Counted from the stretch's first letter, positions 17,471 through 27,160 are shown. The stretch is DNA of 52,698 nucleotides from an uncultured Croceicoccus sp. (GCF_947496385.1 NZ_CANMCP010000013.1:1-52698), one strand, 5' to 3'. Notes: generated by a model from the letters alone, not told the origin. Numbers and translations: made by a program.

Positions 17471-19036
17471 ATGACCGGGGCAGGAGCGGGCATCAGACCG
17501 TGGATCAGGGCGCACTGGCCACGCCTGCGCCTGCGCACCATCGTGTTCGCCACGCTGTTCATCGTGGCCGCGCTCCCCGGAATTGCGGCGATGTTCCTGC
17601 GCGTCTACGAAAACACGCTGGTTCGTCAGACCGAGGGCGAGCTTGTCGCGCAGGGCGCCGCCCTCGCCGCGATTGCCGCCGCGGACTGGCCCGGCGCGCC
17701 ACCGCCCCGCACCGCGCGCACAGGCTTTCGCCCGGAACCGCCACGCATCGACCTGAGCCGCAGCGCGGTCCTGCCCGAGCGCCCGGTGCCGGTCCCAGCC
17801 GCCCCTGCGGACAAGTCGGCAACGATGGTGGCGACGGCGCTCGCACCCGTGTTTGCGCAGACCAACAGCGTCACCCTCGCGGCCATTCTCCTCCTCGACA
17901 GCCAAGGCCGGATTGCCGGGCCGGGTGCAGGCGCAAGCCTTGCCGCCCTGCCCGAGGTACGCGCCGCATTGAACGGCCGGCCCGCCACGGTGCTGCGCCG
18001 CGCGCGCGCCGATCGCGCCGCCTATCGCCTCGAATGGCTGTCGCGCGCCGCGGCCGTGCGCCTGCATCATGCCCGGCCCGTGGTGGTGGACGGGCGCGTC
18101 GTCGGCGTGCTGCTCCTGTCGCGGCAGGCGCGCAATCTGTTTCGCGGGCTTTACGCCGATCGGGGGAAGATCGCGCTCGGCGTGGCTGCGATCCTCGCCC
18201 TGCTCATCGTGTTGAGCGGCGTGCTGTCACGCGCGATCGTCCGCCCGGTGGAGGCGCTTGGCCGCGCGACGCGTGCGCTCGGCACCGCGGAAGGGTCGAT
18301 CCCTGAACCGCCCCGCACCGCCGCGGTCGAGATCCAGGGGCTCTATACCGATTTTGCGCGCATGGCCGATGCGATCGAGCGACGCTCGCGCTACCTGCGC
18401 GATTTCGCCCATGCGGTCAGTCACGAGTTCAAGACGCCGCTGTCCGGTATCCGCGGCGCGCTCGAAATCCTGTCCGACCATGGCGATGACATGTCGCCGG
18501 ACGAACGCGCGCGCTTCCTCGCCAATGCGGATGCCGATGCCGCCCGGCTCACCCTGCTCGCGACGCGCCTGCTCGAACTCGCGCGCGCCGATCTCGGCAC
18601 CGGCGGATCGGGCGACACCGGCGACCTGCGCGACGTGCTGCTGCGCCTGTCCGATGCGCAGAATCGTAAGGCGTTCACCGTCGCGGTCGACTGCGAGCCC
18701 GGCCTGCCCCCCGTCGCGATGGCCGAAGCCTCCCTCGACGCGGTGATCAGCGCACTCATCGAAAACAGCAGGCAGGCCGGCGCCATTTCCATCGCGTTCC
18801 GTGCCGGGGTCGAGAGCGGCGCCGCACACCTGATCGCGCAGGATGACGGCCCCGGCATTCCCGACGCGGATCGGGATCGCGTGTTCGAGCCGTTCTTCAC
18901 CACACGCCGGACATCGGGCGGGAGCGGGCTCGGCCTTCCCATCGTGCGGTCGCTGATCGAGGCAGCGGGCGGAACGCTCACGCTCATGGAGAGTGCGGAC
19001 GGCGCGTGTTTTCGCATCGTCCTTCCGCTCGCCTGA
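17471..19036 (+). CDS. Membrane sensor histidine kinase
   Basis: A 521-residue kinase. The first transmembrane helix spans about residues 22-44; the sensor region (about 45-233) is rich in Ala and Pro; the second helix spans about 234-256 and leads into a HAMP linker (SRAIVRPVEALGRATRAL). The HisKA motif FAHAVSHEFKTPLSGIRGAL places the phospho-histidine at His318. The ATPase domain has an N box (ALIENSRQAG), G1 (DDGPGIPDADRDRVFEPFF) and G2 (GGSGLGLPIV). The partner is the response regulator directly upstream. The signal is unknown; the sensor region could be a periplasmic double-Cache or 4-helix type. Confidence 0.92.
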   Translation: MTGAGAGIRPWIRAHWPRLRLRTIVFATLFIVAALPGIAAMFLRVYENTLVRQTEGELVAQGAALAAIAAADWPGAPPPRTARTGFRPEPPRIDLSRSAVLPERPVPVPAAPADKSATMVATALAPVFAQTNSVTLAAILLLDSQGRIAGPGAGASLAALPEVRAALNGRPATVLRRARADRAAYRLEWLSRAAAVRLHHARPVVVDGRVVGVLLLSRQARNLFRGLYADRGKIALGVAAILALLIVLSGVLSRAIVRPVEALGRATRALGTAEGSIPEPPRTAAVEIQGLYTDFARMADAIERRSRYLRDFAHAVSHEFKTPLSGIRGALEILSDHGDDMSPDERARFLANADADAARLTLLATRLLELARADLGTGGSGDTGDLRDVLLRLSDAQNRKAFTVAVDCEPGLPPVAMAEASLDAVISALIENSRQAGAISIAFRAGVESGAAHLIAQDDGPGIPDADRDRVFEPFFTTRRTSGGSGLGLPIVRSLIEAAGGTLTLMESADGACFRIVLPLA

Positions 19037-19114
19037 CGCCGTTTCGCCGAAATCGGCCGGATAATTGCACGACGACCGCTGTCGCCACGCATCGGACCGG
19101 TTGCCCCGCGGCGC

Positions 19115-20872
19115 CTATTCCGTGATCGCGGGCGGTGCGGACGCGCTGCGCCCGTTATCCGCGTGCAGGTCGCCCTTCGCGATCTGATTGGCGAGCCATT
19201 GACGATCGTTCTCGCGGAATTTCGCCTCCAGCGTGTCGATCTCGCTTTCGTTGACCGCGACGCAGTCCAGCGCGGCGCGCGCCATGGCAATCGCGGATTC
19301 GCGCACCTCCCGCACGAGAAAACGATAGCGCGGCGGCGAAAGCGCCATGACCGAGCGGCGATCGAAGGCACGGACCATTACGGCGGCATCGGGAAACGCA
19401 TCCCCGACCGAGGCGAGGAACTCCGACGACAGCTGATTTCCGTCGATGCAGAAACAGATGAGCGAAGCCTCCGCCGCGCCGGCCTGTCGCAGCACGTCCA
19501 TCCGCAAGCCGTCGCCGTAATGCACGCGCGTGCCAAATTCGTCCGCAACGTCGATCTGGTCGACCTTGCGATCGATGAGCGAGATGCGGATGCCGGCCAG
19601 CGTCAGGATCTGCCCCACCGTCTGTCCGAACCGTCCATAGCCGATGATCAGCGCCGAGGCCCCGTCCGGCTGCGGCCCTTCGCGCGTGCGCGTGTCGCCG
19701 GGCCCGGACCGGATGCGCCGCGTCACCATCATGAGGAACGGCGTGGTCGCCATGCTGAGCGTGACGATGGCGCCGAACAGGCTGTTGGTTTCGGCATCGA
19801 TAATGCCGCCGGTGAACGCCTGCGTGAATAGGACGAAGCCGAACTCGCCCCCCTGGCTGAGCAAGAGGCCCAGCGCCAGCGCCGCCCGCCAGCCCATGCG
19901 CAGCAGCATGCCCAGCCCGAAGATCACCGCCGTCTTGACCGCGACGAGCGCCGCCGCCATGCCGATCACGAAGGCCGGTTCGCGCGCAATCGCCGACAGG
20001 TCGAGCATCATGCCCACCGACAAAAAGAACAGGCCGAGGAGGATCGAGCGGAACGGTTCGATATCCGCCTCCAGCTCGTGCCGGTAGGGCGTATCGGCCA
20101 GCATGACCCCCGCGATAAACGCGCCAAGTGCGGTGGAAAGACCGATGCTCTCCATCAATGCGGCGGATGCAACCACGGTGAACAGGCCGGCGACGACGAA
20201 CATCTCCCGCTCGCCCAGCCTCCCGATGAGACCGAACAGCGGGCGCAGGAGAAACCGCCCGGCCAGCACCAGCCCCCCAATCGCGCCGACGGTCTGTGCC
20301 GCGAGAACCCATCCGCCCGGCCCCGTATCCTCGCCGCCCGTCACGGACAGCGCAGTCACGATCGTGATTAGCGGAATGATCGAGAGATCCTGAAACAGCA
20401 GGATGGAAAAGGCGCGCTCCCCGAACGGCGTGCGTAACCGGCCCGAGCTTTGCAGCATGGGAAGCACCTGCGCCGTGGAGGACAGGCCGAGGGGAAGACC
20501 GATCGCCAGCGCCGCGGCCAGCGGAAAGGCCGCCGCGAGCCAGATCACCGCCACCATGGCCAGCCCGCATAACGCCACCTGCGCCAGGCCGAGACCGAAA
20601 ATGGCGCTTTTCAGCCGCCATAACCGCCGCGGTTCCAGTTCCAGCCCCACGATGAACAGCAGCAGGACGATACCGAATTCGGCGAACCCGATCATGTCCG
20701 CGCCGTCGCCGCCGGCAAGCCCGGTCACCTGCGGCCCGACGACCGCACCCGCCACGAGATAGCCCAGCGTCGCGCCAAGGCCGAGTTTGCGAAAGACGAG
20801 CACGCACACCAGCGCCGCGGCCAGCAATACCAGCATCTGCCCGATCAGCGAGCCGCCGCCCTCATGCCCCAT
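19115..20872 (-). CDS. CPA2-family Kef-type K+/H+ antiporter with RCK (TrkA-N) domain
   Basis: A 585-residue protein. The first 390 residues carry about 12 transmembrane helices with the CPA2 motifs LGYLVAGAVVGPQVTG, GIVLLLFIVGLELEP, LPLGLSSTAQVLPML and LFFLSVGMMLDL. A TrkA-N domain follows (ALIIGYGRFGQTVGQILTLA), binding NAD(H) or related nucleotide, and then a short tail. Relatives such as KefB and KefC export potassium in exchange for protons under electrophile stress. The gene converges with the histidine kinase with only 78 bp between stops. No KefF/KefG partner is next to it. Confidence 0.9.
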   Translation of the reverse strand: MGHEGGGSLIGQMLVLLAAALVCVLVFRKLGLGATLGYLVAGAVVGPQVTGLAGGDGADMIGFAEFGIVLLLFIVGLELEPRRLWRLKSAIFGLGLAQVALCGLAMVAVIWLAAAFPLAAALAIGLPLGLSSTAQVLPMLQSSGRLRTPFGERAFSILLFQDLSIIPLITIVTALSVTGGEDTGPGGWVLAAQTVGAIGGLVLAGRFLLRPLFGLIGRLGEREMFVVAGLFTVVASAALMESIGLSTALGAFIAGVMLADTPYRHELEADIEPFRSILLGLFFLSVGMMLDLSAIAREPAFVIGMAAALVAVKTAVIFGLGMLLRMGWRAALALGLLLSQGGEFGFVLFTQAFTGGIIDAETNSLFGAIVTLSMATTPFLMMVTRRIRSGPGDTRTREGPQPDGASALIIGYGRFGQTVGQILTLAGIRISLIDRKVDQIDVADEFGTRVHYGDGLRMDVLRQAGAAEASLICFCIDGNQLSSEFLASVGDAFPDAAVMVRAFDRRSVMALSPPRYRFLVREVRESAIAMARAALDCVAVNESEIDTLEAKFRENDRQWLANQIAKGDLHADNGRSASAPPAITE

Positions 20873-21046
20873 GTCGCCATTTCCCCAATTGCGCGCATCG
20901 CCGGCACGCCTTCGCGCCGATCCGTCCGCACGGAAAGGTACCCTTTGGTTGCTATCCCGCGCGCGGTCAACGCACGAAGGCGATCACCCCGCCGATTGCC
21001 CGGCACCGTCGTGACGCCCGTCCATACCGGGCTCTCGATCCATGCG

Positions 21047-21622
21047 TCAGGAAAGCGACTTCGTCATCTCGATAATCGGGACGTCGCCATCGTGAAACCG
21101 GCGAATTTCGGTGTAGCCGCACAGCCGGTAAAGCGCCTCCCCGCCGAGCGTCGCGCCAAGGGTCGTGGATGCAAAGCCATGGGCTCGGGCGGCGCTTTCG
21201 CTGGCGTGCAGGATGGCGCGTGCGACGCCGCGGCGCGTATGCGCAGGGCTCGTGTACATCGCGCGGATCCGGGCCGGTTCGCTTTTGGGACACAGCCGCC
21301 GCGCGTCGCGCCCCGTGCTGCCGTCGCCGCCGTAATGGGTCGCGCGAAAGCTCCATCCGCCGCAGCCGATGATCGTTCCGCCATCCACCGCCACGAAATA
21401 GGTGCCATCCTCGATCAGCTGCGTGTCGAGCGACATGAACCTGTGGCTCGATCGTACCTGCTCCGGGGTCAGGACATCCGGCAGCAATTTATCCACGCAG
21501 CGCCGGATCAGGATGCGAAGATCGGCGGCGTCATCCATCACCGCCGGGCGAAGCGCGAAGGCGCGCGTGCCGGCGGGGGCGGAACCGTCCGAAACGGCCC
21601 CGCCCCGCACCTGGCTCTTCAT
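21047..21622 (-). CDS. GNAT-family N-acetyltransferase
   Basis: A 191-residue GNAT protein. The acetyl-CoA loop is seen in RIRAMYTSPAHTRRGVAR (R-x-x-G-x-A type), preceded by the beta-bulge region FVAVDGGTIIGCGGW and followed by GGEALYRLCGYTE. Its ATG overlaps the stop of the RidA gene by ATGA (21619-21622), so the two are translationally coupled. The substrate is unknown; the pairing with an imine hydrolase and an amine oxidase suggests an amine or amino compound. Confidence 0.82.
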   Translation of the reverse strand: MKSQVRGGAVSDGSAPAGTRAFALRPAVMDDAADLRILIRRCVDKLLPDVLTPEQVRSSHRFMSLDTQLIEDGTYFVAVDGGTIIGCGGWSFRATHYGGDGSTGRDARRLCPKSEPARIRAMYTSPAHTRRGVARAILHASESAARAHGFASTTLGATLGGEALYRLCGYTEIRRFHDGDVPIIEMTKSLS

Positions 21623-22179
21623 TTTGCGGCCACGACCTCAAGTTCGACGAGGAATTGCGGTGCCGCGAGCGCGGCGACCTGCACCGTGGAGCGGGCGAGC
21701 GTGTTGGGATTGTCCGCCGTATTGAAAAACTGGCGAAATCCTTCGTTGAAACCTGCGAAATCCATCGCGTCCTGCCCTTCGGGTGCGGCGACGAAGGCGG
21801 TCATCTTGATGACGTCGCTCATCGTGTAGCCGTGTTCGGCGAGGATCGCGGCGATCTTGTTCAGCGTGCTGATCGTCTGCGTCTTCGTGTCCCCGTAATC
21901 GGCTGCGGTGATCTCGGACCGGTCCTTCGCCTGTACCGCCTGCTCGTCGATCGGCGATGCGAGTTGCCCCGAAAGGTAGAGCATTTCCGTGCCGGGCCGG
22001 ACCGTCACCGCCTGAAGGATGAGGCCGGGCGTGCTGCCGGTGTGGCGTTCGATCGCGGCGGGCTCTTCGCCGCCCGGCGGCGTGTCGGCGTGACCGGGAT
22101 GGGCGTGCGCCTGTCCCGACATGCCGAGCAGGATCGAAAGTGCCAGAATTGCGGGCCTGAAATGCGGTACGATCATCAT
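21619..22179 (-). CDS. Exported RidA/YjgF-family imine deaminase
   Basis: A 186-residue protein with a clear signal peptide (ILALSILLGMSGQAHA, residues 11-26) and a His/Pro-rich linker before a RidA domain (about residues 50-186). The family's key arginine is present in LARSTVQVAAL (Arg163), and the acidic residue in FLVELEVVA is kept. RidA enzymes hydrolyse reactive enamines and imines, usually in the cytoplasm; an exported one is less common. ATGATG at 22179-22174 follows GGAGA. It lies between a TonB receptor and the GNAT gene, with a Tat-exported flavin amine oxidase upstream that would make imines in the periplasm. Confidence 0.82.
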   Translation of the reverse strand: MMIVPHFRPAILALSILLGMSGQAHAHPGHADTPPGGEEPAAIERHTGSTPGLILQAVTVRPGTEMLYLSGQLASPIDEQAVQAKDRSEITAADYGDTKTQTISTLNKIAAILAEHGYTMSDVIKMTAFVAAPEGQDAMDFAGFNEGFRQFFNTADNPNTLARSTVQVAALAAPQFLVELEVVAAK

Positions 22180-22248
22180 TCGTCTCCATATGCGAAGCGG
22201 TGCGAGCACGCACCGCTCCTGTTTATTCCATAAGGCGTCAGCCCGGCG

Positions 22249-24882
22249 TCACAGATCCATGCCGACCCGGACATACCAGAAACCGCCCAGGTAGCCGAGC
22301 GGCGAAGCATCGTTGTAAAGCCGGCCGCTCGCCTGCGCCCCGGTGGCGGGATAAATATTGCGCAGTTCGCGATCGGGATAGTTGTCGAACAGGTTCTCCG
22401 CGCCGACAGCGATGCGGAAACGGTCCTGCAAGGTGATCCCGGCCTCCAGGTCAAAGCTCAGCTCCGCGCCGAAACTCTGCGTCGTGAGGTCGGGCGTGCC
22501 GGCGGGCGGCGGCACGGCGTTATAGGACGTATACTCACCGTAATAATTGAGCCGCCCGGTCACATAGACCGCGTCATAGGTCCAGTTGGTCGACAGGACG
22601 CCGCGAAAATCCGGGGTCAGCCCCTCGATATTGGCGGCGCGCTGCCCGCTGATCGCCTCGGGCCGGGAGATGCCGGTGACCTCGGTATTGTTGTAATTGA
22701 CCGCGAGCGAGCTGTTGAAGGTGCCGAACCCGGTCATCGCCCGGTGGGTGAGTACCGCGTCGACACCCTGCGTGCGGGTTTCGAAACCATTGGTGAAATA
22801 GTTCACCTGGCCCAGATCGAAGGCATTCGCGACGCCCAGTGCAGAGAGGGCAGCCTGGTCCGCCGCGCTGACCTGGAACGGGGAGGTGATGGCGATGCGG
22901 TCCCGCACCTCGATATTGTAATAGTCGAGCGTGAAGGTCAGCGTCGGCATTGGCGTCAGTACGACGCCGCCCGAAAAGCTCGTCGATTTTTCAGGGCTCA
23001 GCGGCTGGGACCCGAAATATTCGCCCGTCACGCTCCCCGGTGTGACCGTCGCGGTGGCGACAGGAACGGTGCTGCCATTGGGGAAGCCTGTCTGCACGTT
23101 GGAGGTGAAGGATTGCCCCGGTGTCGGCGCGCGGAACCCGGTGCTCGCCGCGCCGCGCAGGGCGATCGCATCGGAGAATGCGTAGCGCGCGCTGATCTTG
23201 CCATTTACGGTGTCGCCGAAATCGCTGAAATGATCGTAGCGTCCCGCCACGCCCAGCGTGAAGGCCTCCACGATATCGGCCTCCACGTCGACATAGGCGG
23301 AGTAGCTGTTGCGCGAGCCGTCCGCGACCGAGTCCGGGCCATACCCCGGAAAGCCGTTGGCGCCCACGCCCGCCGTCGCCTGAAAGCGGGTGCCGTCGGC
23401 GCGCTGCACCGTCTGCGTCGCATAGGGGCCGATGGCGTAGGATTCCGGATCGCCCAGCCCGACCTTGTAAGTCTCGCGCCGGAATTCGAGGCCGCCCGCG
23501 ATATTGAGCGCGCTCGCAAATCCGACTTCGAGCGGATAGCTCACATCCAGGTTGAAATTGGTCTCCTGCTGCGTCAGCGACCCGAGATAGAACTCGGTCG
23601 GCGACGTCGGGCCGAGCGAGGGGTTCAGCGTCTCGTTCATGGTATAGCGGATGCGATCCTGTCCGGTTGCCGCGCTGAGGTCGAACAGCATCCCGAAATC
23701 GGTTTCGCCGCGCACGCCGATCACGCCGTAGACATCCTCGTTCGTGCTCATGAACAGGGGTACGAAGCCATCGGGGAAGAACGCGCTGGCCTCGAACGTG
23801 GCGCCGCCGGCGTCGTAGACCGGCGCACCGCCCGCGGTCAGCAGGCCCGGAATGGGATCGAGATAGATCGTGCCCACCGATTTTCCGAACGTCTGGTCCG
23901 GGCGTTGCGGTTGCCCGGGAAACGGCACCGCGCCCGGCACGGTCACTGCCACGGGCCGGCGATAGTTGAAGTCGACCTCGGAATCGGCATAGCCGTAATT
24001 GCCGAAGAAATAGAGCTCGTTCATATCGCCGAACGGCACCGCGGAATTGACCACCACGCGATAGGCGTCCTGCTCCGGTTGGCCGTAGCGCGTCGGCGGA
24101 AAGGGCACGTCGATGCCCATTGCGCGAAGGGCCGCCGAATCCGGCCGGTCGATCGCGCGGTTGAAAAGCGACTGGTCCACGTATTCGCCGGAGATATTCA
24201 GGAACCCCTCGCCCAGCGCAAGGCCGATATTGCCCGAAATCTGGATGTCCTCGCCATCGCCTTCGTAGCTTTGTCCGTAACGCGCGTTGAGCTCGATCCC
24301 GTCGGCATCCTGCCGCAGGCCGAGATTGATGACGCCCGCGATCGCATCCGAACCATATTGCGCCGCCGCCCCGTCGCGCAGCACCTCGACCCGGCCCAGC
24401 GCGACCGAGGGGATCTGCGACAAATCCGGACCTTGCGAGCCGGTCGACAGATCGTCGCCCGCCACCTGCACCAGCGCGCTCCTGTGCATGCGCTTCCCGT
24501 TGATCAGCACGAGGATTTGGTCTGGCGGAAGGCCGCGCAGGGTCGGCGGCCTCACGAATGCGGTACCGTCCGCACCGGCGTTGCGTTGCTGATTGAACGA
24601 GGGGACGAGGTTCTTGATGATCGTCTGAAGATTGGGGCTGGGCTGCGTCGCCAGATCCTGCGCGGTGAAGACATCGACCGGGACCGCGGATTCGGTGACG
24701 GTGCGGTCGGTGCGCCGCGTGCCGGTGACGATGATCTGCTCGCTGGCCAGGCTTTCGTCGAACTCAGCATTGTCGGTCGTACGGTCCGAAACGATGGGTG
24801 AAGCGTCCTGCGCGGCCACCGGCCCTGCAATCGAAAGAGCCACCGCAAGCGCGGCGAGCGATACCAATGATGCGTTAGTCAT
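22249..24882 (-). CDS. TonB-dependent outer-membrane receptor, amine-oxidase unit
   Basis: An 877-residue receptor with a signal peptide ending at GPVAAQDA. The plug contains EQIIVTGTRRTDRTVTESA, PTLRGLPPDQILVLINGKR, IPSVALGRVEVLRDGAAAQY and GSDAIAGVINL. The barrel ends with LGGFWYVRVGMDL. The GDDLSTGSQGPDLSQIP stretch and the large size match sphingomonad receptors of the BtuB/FecA-like plug class. The receptor is unlike the one at 8680-11004 and lacks the shared operator. Instead a perfect palindrome (24898-24910) is placed just upstream of its ribosome binding site (AGGGGAAG). The ligand is unknown. Confidence 0.9.
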   Translation of the reverse strand: MTNASLVSLAALAVALSIAGPVAAQDASPIVSDRTTDNAEFDESLASEQIIVTGTRRTDRTVTESAVPVDVFTAQDLATQPSPNLQTIIKNLVPSFNQQRNAGADGTAFVRPPTLRGLPPDQILVLINGKRMHRSALVQVAGDDLSTGSQGPDLSQIPSVALGRVEVLRDGAAAQYGSDAIAGVINLGLRQDADGIELNARYGQSYEGDGEDIQISGNIGLALGEGFLNISGEYVDQSLFNRAIDRPDSAALRAMGIDVPFPPTRYGQPEQDAYRVVVNSAVPFGDMNELYFFGNYGYADSEVDFNYRRPVAVTVPGAVPFPGQPQRPDQTFGKSVGTIYLDPIPGLLTAGGAPVYDAGGATFEASAFFPDGFVPLFMSTNEDVYGVIGVRGETDFGMLFDLSAATGQDRIRYTMNETLNPSLGPTSPTEFYLGSLTQQETNFNLDVSYPLEVGFASALNIAGGLEFRRETYKVGLGDPESYAIGPYATQTVQRADGTRFQATAGVGANGFPGYGPDSVADGSRNSYSAYVDVEADIVEAFTLGVAGRYDHFSDFGDTVNGKISARYAFSDAIALRGAASTGFRAPTPGQSFTSNVQTGFPNGSTVPVATATVTPGSVTGEYFGSQPLSPEKSTSFSGGVVLTPMPTLTFTLDYYNIEVRDRIAITSPFQVSAADQAALSALGVANAFDLGQVNYFTNGFETRTQGVDAVLTHRAMTGFGTFNSSLAVNYNNTEVTGISRPEAISGQRAANIEGLTPDFRGVLSTNWTYDAVYVTGRLNYYGEYTSYNAVPPPAGTPDLTTQSFGAELSFDLEAGITLQDRFRIAVGAENLFDNYPDRELRNIYPATGAQASGRLYNDASPLGYLGGFWYVRVGMDL

Positions 24883-24897
24883 TCAGCTTCCCCTGTT

Positions 24898-24910
24898 GGT
24901 TGTTACAACC
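24898..24910. promoter_or_regulatory. Palindrome upstream of the second TonB receptor
   Basis: GGTTGT-T-ACAACC is a perfect 13-bp inverted repeat, 16-28 bp upstream of the receptor start and next to its ribosome site. It could be an operator for a regulator not encoded in the window or a 5' mRNA hairpin. Only one copy was noticed. Confidence 0.35.
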
Positions 24911-25045
24911 TTCCGGGCAAACCCCCCCGTTTTCGCGCTCCTCCGCACGATACCCATGCGAAGCGCGATCATCCTTTTTCGAAACGAGTCCTGAGAAACG
25001 AGATATCCGTCGGCAGGACCGGACGTTGTGCCCGGCCCGCCGTAT

Positions 25046-26629
25046 TCAGGCCGCCTGCCGCCCTTCGAGCCGCACGCGCTCCGCCAGTTTCGTCACTTGC
25101 ATGCGGGCGGACTGGATGCCGCCTTCCTGCCAGCCGGGCGTCTGGCTGAGATGGGCGCCGGCGAAATAGATCTGCCCGGCCGGCTCCTGCAGCAGGGCAT
25201 AGGCGGGCAGGTCGATATGCCCCTCCTGCCCTCCGCTCGCCATGCCCGCCCCCCAATCGGGCCAGGGACCGAGCGAAAAGGGCGCCTTGTTCCAGTTGAT
25301 GACGGCCGGGTTCGACAGCTTGGACGATTGTCCGGGATGCGCCCGTTCGACCGCGGCGCGCGATGCCTCGATCTGCGCGCTGAGCGGAAGCTTTGCGAAT
25401 TCCTCGGCCACGTCGCCGGAATTGTAGCAGCCCAGAAGCATGCCCCGATCCGCGAACAGGTCGCCGGAGGGATACCAGATCAGCGCGGTCGGCGCCCCGA
25501 CGAACGATATGCCGCCGTAGATCTGGTCATCTTCCCAGAAGCGGGGCGCGTCGAACCCCACCTTGTTCGAAAAGCTGTATTGGACGCTGCCGATCGCCTG
25601 CTTGACCGGGCCGGGCAGGTTGCTCTTCGTCTTGGCGAGGACCGGGAGCGGAATGGTGCAGATGACGAAATCCGCCATCAACCGGCGCTGCGCCCCGCTC
25701 ACCCGGTCGCGCATCACCACGCTTGCGCCTGCGCCCGTATTGGCAAGTTCCACCACCTCGGCATTGCGCACGCTCGGTTTCTTGAGCGCGCGGTCCATCG
25801 CGATGTGCATCTGGTCCATGCCGCCCACCGGTTCGAACATGGTCGCCTGCATGTAGAGATTGTCCTCGAACAGGGTCATCGGCAATTGTTCGTTGGACAG
25901 CAACTGGCGCAGCGGCAATGGCGCGCCATGCTCCGAAAACGCCAGTCCCGCGCCGGGCGCCTTGCCGAAGCCCGATCGTTCGGTGCCGATGAACCGGCCC
26001 TGCGCGTCGAGATCGCCGTAACGCGACAGGAACGGCATCAACGCCTCGATGTCGTCCGCGCTCAACGTCTGGTCGAGCGATCCCTGCCGCAGCGCCTTGT
26101 TGAGAAGTTCGGACACGTGCCCGCGCATGTCGTTGATCGCGGTGCGCATGCGGATGCGGCTGCCGTCGGAGCCGACGATGAAGGCCGAACGGCTCGAATT
26201 GACCTCGACCTCCATCGGCACGCCGAATTTCTTCGCATAGCCCAGAAAGCCGGTGTGAAAGCTGGGTATGCGGGCCGGGCCGGCGTTCATGTAAAGCCCG
26301 TCCGCAAAGCAAACAGTCTGCGTTTCCTCGCCGATCATCTCGATCTTCGTGCCGTTGCGGAACGCCCACGCGCGGCCGCCCACCCGGTCGCGCGCCTCCA
26401 GCACGGTGACATCGAAGCCGGCCTGTTCGAGTTCGTGCGCGGCCACCAGCCCGGCAATGCCCGCACCCAGCACGATCACGCTACGCCCCGCGCCCGCCCC
26501 CGGAGGAAGCGCGGTCCAGTCCTGTGCATGGGCGATGCCCGCGATACCCATGGCCTTCATCGCCGCTGCGGTGACGCCGAGCCCGGCCGCCGAGCCGAGC
26601 GTGTTGAGCAACCTACGTCGTGTGATCAT
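25046..26629 (-). CDS. Tat-exported flavin-containing amine oxidase
   Basis: A 527-residue flavoprotein of the monoamine oxidase family. Residues 1-36 are a Tat signal (ITRRRLLNTLGSAAG, cut near IAHAQD). The FAD motif VIVLGAGIAGLVAAHELE and TVLEARDRVGGRAW follow, and the C-terminal FAD contact is visible in PAGQIYFAGAHLSQTPGWQEG and GGIQSA. I start at ATG 26629 after GGGGAAG; the 21 upstream codons lack coding character. Such enzymes oxidise amines or L-amino acids to imines, releasing H2O2. The downstream receptor, exported RidA and GNAT form a plausible functional unit with it. Confidence 0.88.
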   Translation of the reverse strand: MITRRRLLNTLGSAAGLGVTAAAMKAMGIAGIAHAQDWTALPPGAGAGRSVIVLGAGIAGLVAAHELEQAGFDVTVLEARDRVGGRAWAFRNGTKIEMIGEETQTVCFADGLYMNAGPARIPSFHTGFLGYAKKFGVPMEVEVNSSRSAFIVGSDGSRIRMRTAINDMRGHVSELLNKALRQGSLDQTLSADDIEALMPFLSRYGDLDAQGRFIGTERSGFGKAPGAGLAFSEHGAPLPLRQLLSNEQLPMTLFEDNLYMQATMFEPVGGMDQMHIAMDRALKKPSVRNAEVVELANTGAGASVVMRDRVSGAQRRLMADFVICTIPLPVLAKTKSNLPGPVKQAIGSVQYSFSNKVGFDAPRFWEDDQIYGGISFVGAPTALIWYPSGDLFADRGMLLGCYNSGDVAEEFAKLPLSAQIEASRAAVERAHPGQSSKLSNPAVINWNKAPFSLGPWPDWGAGMASGGQEGHIDLPAYALLQEPAGQIYFAGAHLSQTPGWQEGGIQSARMQVTKLAERVRLEGRQAA

Positions 26630-27160
26630 TCGCTTCCCCGAGATGAATGAATGCCGCGGCCCCCTCGCCGCACGCCTTTCAGTCAACCTCACCGGAACGA
26701 GATTAAGGATTCTCCCGAAAACCTTGCAGATGGCAAGGTAAACCGAGGTCCTTGCGCAACAATCTCTTCACCATCGATTCCTGTCAACAAGAATTGAAAC
26801 AATTTGTCATAATGTAAGAAATTTTCTTGTTTTGAAGGGGATTGGCGCCGGGGTACACGCGCGAATAAACGGCGGGACGCAGGCGATAATCCGTGGGCCG
26901 CGGTCATCACCTCGTCGCGAAGATTCGATCGGAGGGAACGCTTGGCCTTGGCGCCTCGCTTTCGGGACCGACAAATGGCTGACCATCCATGCGGCGGGCC
27001 GTCCGTTAGTCGCAAGCCATTGTTTATATTCGGGGTTTTGAGGGGTCGCATGAAACGAGGTGGGCACCACCGAACCCGACCATTCTTTGCAGACGCGACG
27101 CATCCCGACCCGATCTTTCAACCCGGGACACGAAGGCGCACCCCCACAACGACGTCCGGT
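26630..27160. other. Intergenic region, no recognisable gene
   Basis: About 530 bp between the amine oxidase start and the stop of the TonB-like gene. CCTTGC-N5-GCAAGG (26722-26738) is an inverted repeat about 95 bp upstream of the amine oxidase and may be a regulatory site. The AT-rich stretch at 26760-26830 looks like promoter DNA. The remaining open frames have no family motifs. Confidence 0.4.

Noticed and set aside
22744-24801. 685-codon plus-strand frame opposite the second TonB receptor
   Set aside because: Antisense shadow of a clear receptor gene.
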